Shown here one piece after another: positions 39,493 to 50,039 of a stretch of DNA of 64,000 nt. The notes beneath the pieces were generated by a model that saw only the letters and a program-made list of their open reading frames with translations, searched no databases and had not been told where the DNA came from. Position numbers and translations under genes: made by a program. Source of the stretch: Physcomitrium patens (lineage: Eukaryota > Streptophyta > Bryopsida > Funariales > Funariaceae); assembly GCF_000002425.4 (NCBI RefSeq), contig NC_037271.1:2065543-2129542 (forward strand). Direction: 5' to 3'. How positions within the stretch are numbered: the first letter of the stretch is position 1; every line of letters starts with the position of its first letter.

Positions 39493-41566
39493 TATAATGG
39501 ATAACTGAGATAAATGGTCCGCATTGGAATGTGATTTTTCTAGTCTTACCTGAATAGTAAAGTCAAATTCCTACAAGAGTAAAACCCATCGTATAATATG
39601 ACCACTCAATTGAGGCTTATTAATCATATATTTTAAAGCATCATGGTCGACATAGAAAACAAATTTATAACCAAGAAGATAATTTCAAAACTTTTGTACA
39701 GAATAAATCATCTCTAATGTTTTTCTTTTGGTTGTTGTATAATTTCATTCAGCAGCTACCAATTGACAACTTACATAATAAATAGGGTGATCAAATCCCC
39801 GGTCATCTTTTTGGCTTAGCACAGAATCAATCGCGACATTAGATGCATCCACATAAACTTGGAATGGTTTTGTCCAACAAGGTGCCACCAATATTGGTGC
39901 TGAAATCAATTTCTGTTTCAATGTTTCGAATGCAATTGTACATTCTTTTGTCCAAAATAGACTAGTCCCATCGGTTGGTGGTTTCTTCAAGAGATTTGTC
40001 AAGAGAAGGCATATAACTACAAATAGATAGATAAATCGCCAATAATAACTGACATGGCCGACAAATGCTTGAACACATGTAACACTGTCTAGTTGCTTTA
40101 ATTCTACTATAATCTTTATTTTATCCGGATTTGTAGTAATGCTTGCCATCGAAACTATATCATGCAATAGTTTACTAGAAGGCACATCAAATTGACACTT
40201 TTTTGAATTTAAAGAAATTCCATATTTGGCCCATTGATTCAAACATTGACAGAGACATTCTAAATGCTTGACTATCGTACTAAATCTATAGAAATCATCT
40301 AAAAATATTTCTACTAAAAGTCATAGATAATCTTGGAACGCTTGCATCATTACCCTTTGAAATGTAGCTAGTGCATTACAAAGTCCAAACAGCATAACCT
40401 TATAGGCAAAGGTCCCCCAATTTGTAGTAAAAGTAGTTTTTAACTAGTCTTCTTTTGCAATCTTAACTTGATTATAACCGAAGAATCCATCAAGAAATAA
40501 ATAACATTCATGTCCAGCAATAGTATCTAATATACTATCCATGAATGGTAAAGAAAAATAATCCTTTTTGGTAGTCGCATTTAATTTATGGAAATCTTAA
40601 TAGATACAAACTTTTCCATTCTTTTTTTGTACCATAATTATTGGTGAAATCTATTCATTGAAAGGAACTGGATAGATAAATCCAATCTCCAAGAGTTTAA
40701 TCAATTCTTCTTTTACCATAAGTAAGTATTTTGGATTAAGTCGATGTTGTCTTTGGCGTACTAGTATAGTATTCTCCTCCAATATAATTTGATGCTTACA
40801 AACTTCAGCTAGAATTCCTTTCAAATCCACATACGATGATGCGAAAGCAGTTTTATGCATTAAAAAGTAATCCACCCAAATTTCTTTTTCCTTGCTTTTT
40901 ATACCGTTATAAATCTGAATGATTTGGAGAGCCTCCCCTGTACCTAAATTAATTGGTTGACATCGTGGAATTTTAGGAGACTTTGGAATAATGTTCTACT
41001 CAATTCCAAAATCTTTCTTAAAATCCGACAAATTAGAACTTTCCAATTCCAGTTCTATAGCACTAACGTGATTAACATCTTGTCTATTCATTCAATATGC
41101 AACCGTATGATCAAAATAACATTTGGAAGAACTAAAGACTCTCCCGGTCCCTTTCATTGGTAGTTCATTCTAGTGTGCTCAACAACTTACCTTGTATCAG
41201 CATAAATTGAGTCACGTGCACCAATTTCTTCTTCTGTAGACTCATCTTCACAATCCGACGTGAATTCTAAATTGACAACTTGAGTTTCTTTGTGATATTG
41301 GACAAGGTACATTTGAAGCACAATTTTATTATTACTTTCCTAATTGTCAATATACCACGGCCCTAGTCATTTTGAACTTTAGCTTGATACAACCACGGTC
41401 GCTTCAATAATTTTGAGTATGAAAATACAAACTTGAAATCTAAGAAAAAGTTCAAGAAGAAGTAGCAGAACTAGATTAAACAGATGAGTACAAGAACAAC
41501 ACCAGAAAGGTGAGCTAGAACTCCAAGAGATGTGTTGTCGAGACTGAAGAACTCTTCAGCCTCGAT

Positions 41567-41580
41567 CTCTATATATACTC
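41567..41580 (-). promoter_or_regulatory. TATA box of the chromovirus LTR
   Basis: In sense direction it reads GAGTATATATAGAG, directly downstream of the heat-shock-element array. The matching box in the other LTR is at about 47361-47374. Confidence 0.65.
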
Positions 41581-41618
41581 CTACTTAGGAAGCTTCTCGA
41601 GCTACTTCTATTAACTAG

Positions 41619-41870
41619 GAAGCTTCTAGAAGGTTCCAAAGGCTTCCTTTCTAGAAGGTTCTAGAAACTTCTCGAGCTACTTCTATTAACTAGGAAGCTT
41701 CTAGAAAGTTCCAGGGGATTCTTTTCTAGAAGCTTCTAGGAACTTCTCTTCTAGAAGGTTTCAGAGACTTCCTTTCTAGAAGCTTCTAGAAACTTCTCTC
41801 TAAAAGGTTCCAGAGGCTTCTCTTCTAGAAGGTTCCAGAGGCTTGTTTTCTAGAAGGTTCTAGAAACTTC
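41619..41870 (-). promoter_or_regulatory. Array of perfect heat-shock elements in the chromovirus 3' LTR
   Basis: Eleven copies of TTCTAGAA lie in about 250 bp. Many merge into alternating TTC-nn-GAA-nn-TTC runs with correct 2-bp spacing; three runs at 41649-41671, 41774-41796 and 41848-41870 each have five consecutive perfect units. This is the binding pattern of trimeric heat-shock factors. The array ends about 40 bp upstream (sense) of a TATATATA box, the layout of a heat-shock promoter. Heat response is inferred, not shown. Confidence 0.8.
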
Positions 41871-41951
41871 TCTCTAGAAAGTTCTAAGGAATATGTCCCT
41901 AACATCACCCCCTCCTTTAGCTTCGAGGTCTCTGAGAAGCAATGTTGTTGA

Positions 41952-42305
41952 TCAGTACCAACGCAAGAAAATGAAGATTTGTCGCATAACTTCTACTATG
42001 AACTCCAACTGTTGTTCACGAGGCAAGTGGTTCATCGACCCTTGAAGCCAACGGTAGTGGCCCACGCCTTCGACTTCTGACCAAGCATAAACTTCCATGT
42101 CCTCATTGTGAAATAGTCCAGCAAACATGCCTTCTCGTTGTCCATCGTAAGCAAGCTCGATCTCAAATACGATCACCAGTGATCGGTTACTCGGTATCCT
42201 CCATCGTCGTCGTAGTACATATAGTTCTTCATCTCGGAGTCGCCTTCGTGAGCTACTCGGTTGCAATACTCTGACTGGCATAGTATCTATCTCTTGGCTA
42301 TGCAT
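41952..42305 (-). other. Chromovirus: extra 117-codon open frame before the 3' LTR
   Basis: A same-sense open frame lies between the chromodomain and the 3' LTR. Its product (starting MHSQEIDTMPVRVLQP; Arg- and Glu-rich, with LVIVFEIELAYDGQ and VYAWSEVEGVGHYRW) resembles no Gag, Pol or envelope part known to me and has no membrane segment. It could be an additional element-encoded protein or a captured host piece. Confidence 0.45.
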
Positions 42306-42431
42306 ATCAAAAGACCAAACTACGATCTATCTTGGAGAAAATAACTACATCAACTATGAATTTTGCTGGTGCTCTCCCTTTTTTTTATATTGATGGGAGA
42401 ACAAGCTTCAGAAAGAAGCTATCATAGAATT

Positions 42432-42606
42432 GATTTAGGTTTATTGAGATGTCGTTGATGAAACTCCTGTACCTTTTGTGGCGCATTCGCAAGATTTTCA
42501 GCTGGCTCCCACGTTTGCTCATTAATGTCATAGCAGCACCAATGAATAAGATATTCTAACTTTTCCCACCTTCGCCGTGAATCCAATACCTTTTCAACCT
42601 CGTATT
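42432..42606 (-). other. Chromovirus: chromodomain region
   Basis: The translated minus strand shows YEVEKVLDSRRRW, YLIHW and a later QTWEPAENL followed by a helix-like tail, the order of a chromodomain fold with its aromatic positions. Chromodomains of this kind are known to steer chromovirus integration towards marked heterochromatin. Confidence 0.8.
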
Positions 42607-43159
42607 CTTAGTGGTTCTCGATTTCAATACTAGGTGGCGGACATTGCACTCTTTAAGGAAAAGATGCCTCTCGATAAGGTTCCAACAGAGAAACATGAAA
42701 GACTGGATGTACCTTCATAGAAGCCGGTAACTCCAACCAGTGTGCCACTGGATTAATTTGCTTCTGGATGATAAATGGTCCCAATCTTTGATAGTCCAAC
42801 TTATCACATGGTCGCTTGGTCTTGATATTTTGTCGAAGAAGCCAGGCTTTGTCTCCAACTTTGAAAGTAGGTGCTGGATTCCGAAATCTATCTGCAGACG
42901 TCTTATAGGATTCTTGAGCGGATTGTAATTGAGGCTTCAACATAGTTTGAAGCTCTGATAGTTGCTTCACAAATCCTTCAGCTGTTGGATTGTTATTTGT
43001 TGACGGACTCAATAAATCAAGCTTCGGATGATACCCATAGTTGGAAAAGAATGGTGTTTGTTGCGTCGACACATGGAGGGTGTTGTTATATGCAAACTCG
43101 GCTAGCGGTAGATATGCAGTCCAATTGTCTTGCTGATAGTTGATGCTGCATCGTAAGTA

Positions 43160-44041
43160 CTACTCCAAGACTTGGTTCACCCGTTCCGTTTGGCCATCAG
43201 TTTGAGGATGAAAAGCTGAAGAAAGCTTGATATCCACCTTCAATATCCCAAAGAGAGATCTCCAAAACTTTGACACAAACTGGGTACCTCGATCTGATAT
43301 GATATCATCTGGTAGTCCATGATATCGATACACATTATCGAGAAAGAGTCTTGCTGTGACTTCACTGGACGATGTCTTCTTACAAGGAACAAAGTGTGCC
43401 ATCTTCGTAAGCCGATCTACCACGACAAAGATGCTGTCAAATGAGTTTGATGATGGCAAGTCCGTGATGAAGTCCATAGAAATTGAAGACCATGGTCGAT
43501 GTGGAATTGGCAATGGCTGTAGAAGTCCATAAGGGTGATGCCGAGGATTCTTAGATCTTGAACAGATGTTACAAGAGAGGACAAAATCTTTCACATCCTT
43601 CCACATTTGGAGCCACCAAAAATCTCGGGAAATAAGCTCCAAGGTCTTGTTGAATCCAAAATATCCCGCAGCTGAAAAATCATGGCGAGATTGAAGAACT
43701 CGGAGTCGTGCTAGTCCTTTTGGAATGTACAATCGCTCTTCAAAGTATAAAAGATCTCCTTCCACCTTGAACTTGTCGTCATTGGTACGTTGCTTGATAT
43801 CAATGGCTACTGAATCTTTAATGGTCATAGCACGTACCTGGTTTCGGAAGACAGCATCAAATGATACAATAGTAGCACAAAGTTGAAATCTCTCTGGCTT
43901 CAATAACGTTGTACATTGTTGATCAAATGCTGCTTCTCCAACCTTTGGTGCAAGATACGATCTCCTTGATAAAGCATCAGATAGTCCTTGCTGTCTTCCA
44001 GGTCGATAAGTGATAACAAAATCGAATCTAGATAGCGACAT
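43160..44041 (-). other. Chromovirus: RNase H end and integrase region
   Basis: A 293-codon open frame starts with the end of RNase H (VITYRPGRQQGLSDALSR) and continues with the integrase zinc finger (CNICSRSKN) and core: SMDFITDLP, DRLTKMAHF, ISDRGTQF and HPQTDGQTERVN with DDE residues. Confidence 0.9.
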
Positions 44042-44752
44042 ATTCTACCGAGCTTGACGCCGATTTAAAACTTGAGCCGTCATGAAATACTCCAAATTCT
44101 TGTGATCCGTATATACGGTTACTGGATGTACAGCTCCTTCAAGAAAGTGATGCCATTCTTCGAAAGAATCCACTATAGCAAGAAGTTCCTTATCGTGGAT
44201 CTCATAATTGATTTCAGCAGCAGAGAACTTCCGAGAACAGAATGCAACTGGATGGAACTTCTTATCTTCACTCATTTGTAAAAGCACAGCTCCCAAAGTA
44301 AAATCTGAAGTATCAGTTTCTAAATAGAAGGCCTTTGTAAAGTCTGGATGTACCAAAATTGGAGCTGTAGTAAATGCTGTCTTCAAATCTTGAAACGCCT
44401 TCTCTGCCAAAGGTTCCCATTCCAACTTATCCTTGCATGTTAATCGAGTGAGAGGAGCAGCAACTTGAGAATAATTCTTGATGAAGATTCGATAGAAGTT
44501 AGCAAAACCAAGAAAGCATTGTACGTCTCTAACCGTCTTCGGAACCTCCCAAGACATGATTGCTTCTACTTTCTTCGGGTCCATCTTCAAACCTTCTGTA
44601 GTCGCAATGAATCCCAAAAATTCCATCTCCGTCTGGTAAAATAAACACTTTTCTAATTTGGCATATAGTCCTCGCTTGCGTAGTTTCTCCAAGACCAAAC
44701 GAACATGCTCCTCATGCTCTTCCTCGTTTTTAGAGAATATTAGAATATCGTC

Positions 44753-45178
44753 CTAGTAGATGACAACAAAATCGTAGAGGTGTTCTCGAAAGATGTCATT
44801 CATCATATGTTCGAAAACCGCTGGAGCATTGGTAAGACCAAAAGGCATGACATTATATTCGAAATGACCATACCTTGTACGAAATGCTGTCTTCCACTCA
44901 TCTCCTTCCTTGATTCGTACGAGATTATAAGCTCCCCTTAAATCAATTTTTGTAAAGATCTTCGCACGTCCAAGTTGTTCTAAGAGACTAGAAATCAAGG
45001 GTAATGGGTAGTGATTTTTCTTTGTTACCTTGTTGAGGCCTCGATAGTCCACACACATCCGTAATGATCCATCTTTCTTCTTCACAAATAAGATGGGTGC
45101 TCCAGCTGATGATTTTGAATGATGAATGAAGTTCTTGGCTAGATTCTCGTCGATGTACTTTCGCAACCCTGCCAACAC
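44753..45178 (-). other. Chromovirus: reverse transcriptase, N-terminal part
   Basis: It shows [35 protein letters not shown] and [13 protein letters not shown], all conserved Ty3 RT blocks. The rest of RT and RNase H follows downstream over 44045-44698 (EFLGF, YLETDTSDF). Confidence 0.9.
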
Positions 45179-45897
45179 CGTTTGCGATAGATTGTAGATT
45201 GGGCCAAAAGGTGGTTGTGCTCCTTCTTACAAGTCTATGGCACAATCATATGGTCGATGTTTCGGTAGTATGTCGGCGTTCTTCTTTTGAAACACGTCTT
45301 CAAAATCCTTATATTGCTCCGGTATACTTGCTGTTGAGATCTTCTCCTCGGTAATTAGAGCCGCATAAATGACAAATGGAGTGCCTTCCTTAGATGATCT
45401 TATAAACGCTCTTGCTCCAATGAATAAGGATTTCTTTTTTCGAGGTTTTTTACTAGGTTTTTTCTTGGGTGGTTTTGTGGGAAAAGTCATCTTCCGCAAC
45501 CTCCAATCTATCAATGGATTGTGTTTTTCTAACCAAGAAAGACCAAGAATAATAGGATTTAATGGGGTTCTAATAATATTAAAAATAATATGACTACTAT
45601 GGTCTTTAAACGTTACTTCTATAGGTTTTGATTCATGGGTGATGCTACCACACAATAAAGGTCGCCCATCTATGACCTCAACATGAACAGGTTTTGATTT
45701 TTGTACTAAAGGGATCTTATGACGCTTTGCAAATTCTTCGTCTAAAAAATAAGCAGATGCTCCTGAGTCTAGTAGTGCTAAGGTTCTCAGTTTTTGAGGG
45801 CCGATAAACAGAGGGATTGTAAAACAAAGTGCAGGTTGGACAAAAAGAAAGGAACCTGATTGTTGTTGGGATATTTCATTGTCCAGCCGCACGGTTC

Positions 45898-46923
45898 CTA
45901 CTGTGGCTGGGCATCCTCGTTTTCCTGAACAAATACTCCCCTAGTCTTGACTATGCCTCGATTTTGCTTTTTGGGGCAGTTTCCGACTTTGTGGCCTTCT
46001 CCACCGCAATACAAGCATAAATTTTCCTCCATACGTCGCTTTTTTTCTTCTATAGTAAGAGATTTGATACGTACTACATCAATTTGCATGTCTTCCACCT
46101 CTGAATGCGAATTCACACTGCTTGCCGACATAGTTGGAGCATCGCGAATTGTATGTTGTCTTGAGCGTTGGTCTTGGCGACGTTGGAATAGGCGATTATC
46201 GCACTTCACAGCTTGGCTAATGGCTTCATTGAGCGTTCGTGGATCAGGAAGAGTTAACAGCAAATCCTTCACATCATCTCTTAAACCCCAATAGAATTGA
46301 CTCATCAACGCTTCTTCATCCCAATTGATGTTGCATACTAATTGCCTGAAATCCGAAGCATAGACTCATGTAGAACGCATCCCTTGTCGTAGCGACCGGA
46401 TCTTTGTTGTAGCCCATCGAACCTTATTGTGTTCACCAAATGCTTCCGCAAATGCTTCCAAAAAGGTTTCGAAGTTGTTTAATATGGATGATCGTTTCTC
46501 AAACAAAGGAGCAAACCATGATAGAGCTTGTCCCGTAAGTAAGGTTCCAACAAGCCCAACACGTGACTCCTCCGTTGGACATCGTTCGGGCTGTAAAACT
46601 GTTATCAACCTAATTTGATTGACGAATCCTCAAAACTTGGAACGTATTCCATTAAACTTATCTGGAAGGCTAACTCGAGGCTCCTTATATTGTAGAACTA
46701 GTGGTTCTTGTCGAACCTGAGGTAAAGTTGTTTCTCCAAGTGCCGAAATTTGAGGCTGGTGTAGTTTAAATTGTGCTATCCCAGATACTCCATCATTATG
46801 AAGCCTTGCCACCACTCCTTCAATCTCTGCAGTTCTTTGTAATAACGTAGCGAGGGCATTCATAATAGCATCTAACTTAGACTCCGAACTTTCTGTCATA
46901 CTAATGTCTTGACCTCCGGCCAT
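45898..46923 (-). other. Chromovirus: Gag region
   Basis: It starts MAGGQDISMTESSESK, followed by a Gag domain (LTGQALSWF, LEAFAEAFGEHN) and a CCHC zinc knuckle CLYCGGEGHKVGNC near 45950-46030. Gag packages the RNA in virus-like particles. Protease follows over about 45650-45800. Confidence 0.85.
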
Positions 46924-47195
46924 TCTAAAAGAAGGACAAAAATGACCCTATAAGAGGCAATATTGATTTATAGGAGGGTAATCCACAACCTATAAAATGC
47001 CTTAAGAATTTCAAGAAGAGGGGTAATCCACTCTCTCCAAGAAGAATAAGACTCCAATATTGTAACAGAAGAAGTATCAGTTTAGAGGAGGGTAATCCGC
47101 AACCTCTAAAAAATGCTAGTATACCTTCAAGTAGAGGGGTAATCCACACTCTACTAAGAAAGAACTAGCTCTGATATCTCAAGTTAGTGTAGTCT

Positions 47196-47698
47196 TGACA
47201 AACTGTCACGGACACAAAATACAGACTTGAAATCTAATAAGAAGTTCAAGAAGAAGTGGCAGAACTAGATTAAACAGATGAGTACAAGAACAACACCAGA
47301 AAGGTGAGCTAGAACTCCAAGAGATGTGTTGTCGAGACTGAAGAACTCTTCAGCCTCGATCCCTATATATACTCCTACTTAGAAAGCTTCTCGAGCTACT
47401 TCTATTAACTAAGAAGCTTCTAGAAGGTTCCAAAGGCTTCCTTTCTAGAAGGTTCTAGAAACTTCTCGAGCTACTTCTATTAACTAGGAAGTTTCTAGAA
47501 AGTTCCAGGGGATTCTTTTCTAGAAGCTTCTAGGAACTTCTCTTCTAGAAGGTTTCAGAGACTTCCTTTCTAGAAGCTTCTAGAAACTTCTCTCTAAAAG
47601 GTTCCAGAGGCTTCTCTTCTAGAAGGTTCCAGAGGCTTGTTTTCTAGAAGGTTCTAGAAACTTCTCTCTAGAAAGTTCTAAGGAATATGTCCCTAACA
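47196..47698 (-). repeat. Right LTR (5' LTR) of the chromovirus
   Basis: Near-identical to 41420-41904. A primer-site-like ATATCAGAGC (sense) lies just inside at about 47169-47178. The exact inner end of this LTR between about 47186 and 47204 is not fixed. Confidence 0.88.
47413..47670 (-). promoter_or_regulatory. Array of perfect heat-shock elements in the chromovirus 5' LTR
   Basis: It is the same array as in the left LTR, for example a five-unit run at 47443-47465. Being in the 5' LTR upstream of the TATA box near 47363-47372, this copy would drive the element itself. Confidence 0.8.
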
Positions 47699-48518
47699 TG
47701 GATGCAAACCATTGATTAATGTCAACAATATAAACGCCTCTGGCATTTGATTATTTGACCATTTATGAAGTATATCTATGATCTGGCCATAATAGGACTA
47801 TACTGATTCCCCTGCAAACATCTTGCTATTCATAAAACTTTCTCGAAGCCAATCTTCAAATCCAATTGGTCTAAAATGGGTTAGAAAGGCATTCCTCAAG
47901 GCCTCCCAATTATGAAATCTACCCACTAGTTGTCGATTATACCATTCAAAAGCTGTATCTTTTAAAGTTGCATGCAACCATCTCAATCAAATGTCTTCAG
48001 TTCTACCATTATTAGCCAAGCAAGCTGCCAAGAATTGAGATATATGATGATCGGGATCAGAGCGCAACCAACCACTAAAAATAGGTAATGGTGCCACACT
48101 TGTAGTTCGATCTCTTACTGCTCCCATTTGTACTGCAATTGGTACTTCTGGCACTCTTGCGGCCATTAGTGTTATCACTGGTCTCTTTACTATTTGAATT
48201 TGAATTTTTCTTCCTTTGATTTTATTTGGACCTACAATTCCTTTTTGTCATTCCGGTAGGAGATTTCTTATGCGTAATTGCTCCTATCTTTCTTTCGCTT
48301 GTCGATTAATTCTTTGATAATCCTCTCCTTCATGATTATCACTCATAATCATTCATTCTTCTTTACAAAATCAATACTGCCTTGAATTATAACTCACATA
48401 TTTGTAATCCTAAAACAGGTTCTTCTCACATTCTCATTCAACATATAATTCCATCTCTCATACAATCAATTCCTAACATTTTATATTGTTATCATTTCCT
48501 CGGCAACGGCGCCAAAAT

Positions 48519-49287
48519 GTTGTTTTCGTTGTGTTCAAGCTTCAATGTACCAAAGCAATTGAACTAATAGAGGTGGATTCGAAGATGAGGAAAGATTAGT
48601 TATATGAATTGGGTCTATTAGTATCACAATTGACTATATTCTAGCTATCTAAAATCAATTATCAAACTACAATATACCAAGGCTTACTACTTCCATCTTA
48701 ATTCAACACATAATCCATTCTACGACTATCAATTCAACAATACTTCCATATTCTTATCAATTCATCTTCCACTTACTCTCTTTGTGGTTTATATATATTC
48801 AATTACTGATCTCCAACTTACTTATTATATTGAGTTTCTCAATTCATCACACAGAATTCAATATCTTCACTTAATACAACACAATTCGATAATCTCAATT
48901 CTCAAGGTCACAGATTTTCTCCAAAACGGTCAATCCAAAATCATATTCCATAATATTCTAATCACAGTTTCAACAATACTTCTCTCAATCATAATTCTTC
49001 ATAAGTAAATAATAAAAACAAAGAAAACAAAGAGGTAGCACCAAGCTTACCCATACTTACGACTTTCACAGTCTCGCCCCGATCTCCGTTTTTTGAACAT
49101 CTTTATCCTACCAAAAGATGGACCGTCGGCCAGCAGATTCCAAATGTTATGACTCTTTGAATTCTTAACCATTTGTTCCACTAACAATCTACTGTTACCA
49201 ACTAAACTGCCTAACCATAAATCTAATTTTCAAGATTATCAATAACCAACCAGTAACTTACCACAAAATTTATTTACATATTCTACA
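48519..49287 (-). repeat. Right LTR (5' LTR) of the outer Ty3 element, 769 bp
   Basis: It begins TGTTGTTTTCG on the + strand beside the tRNA-Asp-type primer site and ends TTCTACA, giving TG...CA ends. About 479 bp is shared with the left LTR remnant. Confidence 0.85.
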
Positions 49288-49319
49288 GTAATATACTTGA
49301 ATTTTTATTAAACTGTAAA

Positions 49320-50030
49320 AGACATAAATTATATTAAAATTCTAAAAAAAACAATATACTCTTGTGATATTCAAAAAATAAGAAAAAAAGAAAAAAAAAA
49401 AAAAAAAGTAGACAAATCAAAGATTGATATAAAATAGAAACTAAAATAGCTATTATCAAATATAAAGAGACTAGAGATTCTAAAAATAAGATAATAATTA
49501 TTAAAATAAATAAATAAATAAAAAATAAGAACTTGGGTAAGAATGAAAATAGCTTCATTGTTGCCTCTAAATATATTATTTAATTTAGAAGCTACATGAC
49601 AATATTCTATAGGTAATCCATCTTGTATCTAACTTGTGAGACATTCATTTAACTTGTAAGGTAAGTTTTTAACATATTCATGACATGGCCAACTTATAAA
49701 ATAATTGGTAAATATGTGCAACATGTAGTCAACTTAATGGCTAAGTTTTTAACCTATGAATCACCTAAAAACACGTGTAAAGTCAAATTCTTTTTTAAAA
49801 AGCTTCTAAGAAGGTTTTTCACAAGATATTATAAAAATTTAGTTATTTTTACTTCTATCTAATTCCTCTTATTATCATAATTATTAGTCCTAATGTTGAT
49901 ATTTATGACTCATTGGAGCTACATTTTGATGAGAAAGATTGACTATCCACAACTAATAGCTATATTTGTCAAATATAAAAATAATTGATCATATATCATA
50001 TTTTCTACTCTCAAATATCATATTTTTTTT
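49320..50030 (-). repeat. Solo-LTR-like relict of the 0-4.6 kb Ty3 family
   Basis: It resembles 30-355 and 421-1015 in block order: 'gacataaatt', 'atagctatta', 'agaagctaca', 'cctatgaatcacc' (against cctatcaatcaac), 'aaacacgtgtaaagtc' and an 'aataattgat' end. No internal region follows. It is very AT-rich and old, and immediately abuts the outer Ty3 element's right LTR. Confidence 0.6.
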
Positions 50031-50039
50031 TCTTTAATA

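Larger units (their letters stand above)
41420..41904 (-). repeat. Left LTR (3' LTR) of the chromovirus
   Basis: In sense direction it starts TGTTAGGGACATATTCC. It carries the heat-shock-element array (41622-41870) and a TATA box (41567-41580). Its right-hand partner is about 47196-47698. The inner boundary is clear; the outer boundary near 41420 is uncertain by a few bases. Confidence 0.9.
41420..47698 (-). mobile_element. Chromovirus (chromodomain Ty3 element), young, nested, nearly whole
   Basis: LTRs of about 485-500 bp at 41420-41904 and about 47196-47698 are roughly 98% identical by eye, so the insertion is recent. On the minus strand, parts run in Ty3 order: Gag near 45898-46923 with a zinc knuckle (CLYCGGEGHKVGNC), protease (LLDSGASAYF) near 45780, reverse transcriptase near 44750-45180, RNase H near 44045-44350, integrase near 43160-43740 with HPQTDGQTERVN, an integrase tail near 42653-43072, and a chromodomain near 42432-42606 (YEVEKVLDSR, then QTWEPAENL). 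The chromodomain makes it a chromovirus. It looks nearly whole with a small number of breaks. It lies inside the older element at 37089-49287. No clean target duplication was found. Confidence 0.93.
37089..49287 (-). mobile_element. Old Ty3-type LTR retrotransposon (tRNA-Asp primer type) with a nested chromovirus
   Basis: The outer element is on the minus strand. Its 5' LTR is 48519-49287 and its left LTR remnant is 37089-37567; the shared 479 bp differ at roughly 9% by eye, so it is old. Beside the 5' LTR, 48500-48514 matches a plant tRNA-Asp 3' end, giving the primer-binding site TGGCGCCGTTGCCG in sense direction. A purine-rich tract abuts the left LTR at about 37568-37585. Parts: Gag at about 47798-48178, reverse transcriptase and RNase H at about 39745-40875, and an integrase with HHCC finger and DDE core at 38302-39492. 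The tRNA-Asp primer and lack of a visible chromodomain suggest the non-chromovirus side of Ty3. It is split by the younger element at 41420-47698 and broken in several places. Confidence 0.88.

Noticed and set aside
41580-41890. Repeated TTCTAGAA motifs as a CRISPR-like or plain satellite array
   Set aside because: Unit spacing is uneven, no spacers of fixed length occur, and the motifs follow heat-shock-element phasing inside an LTR.
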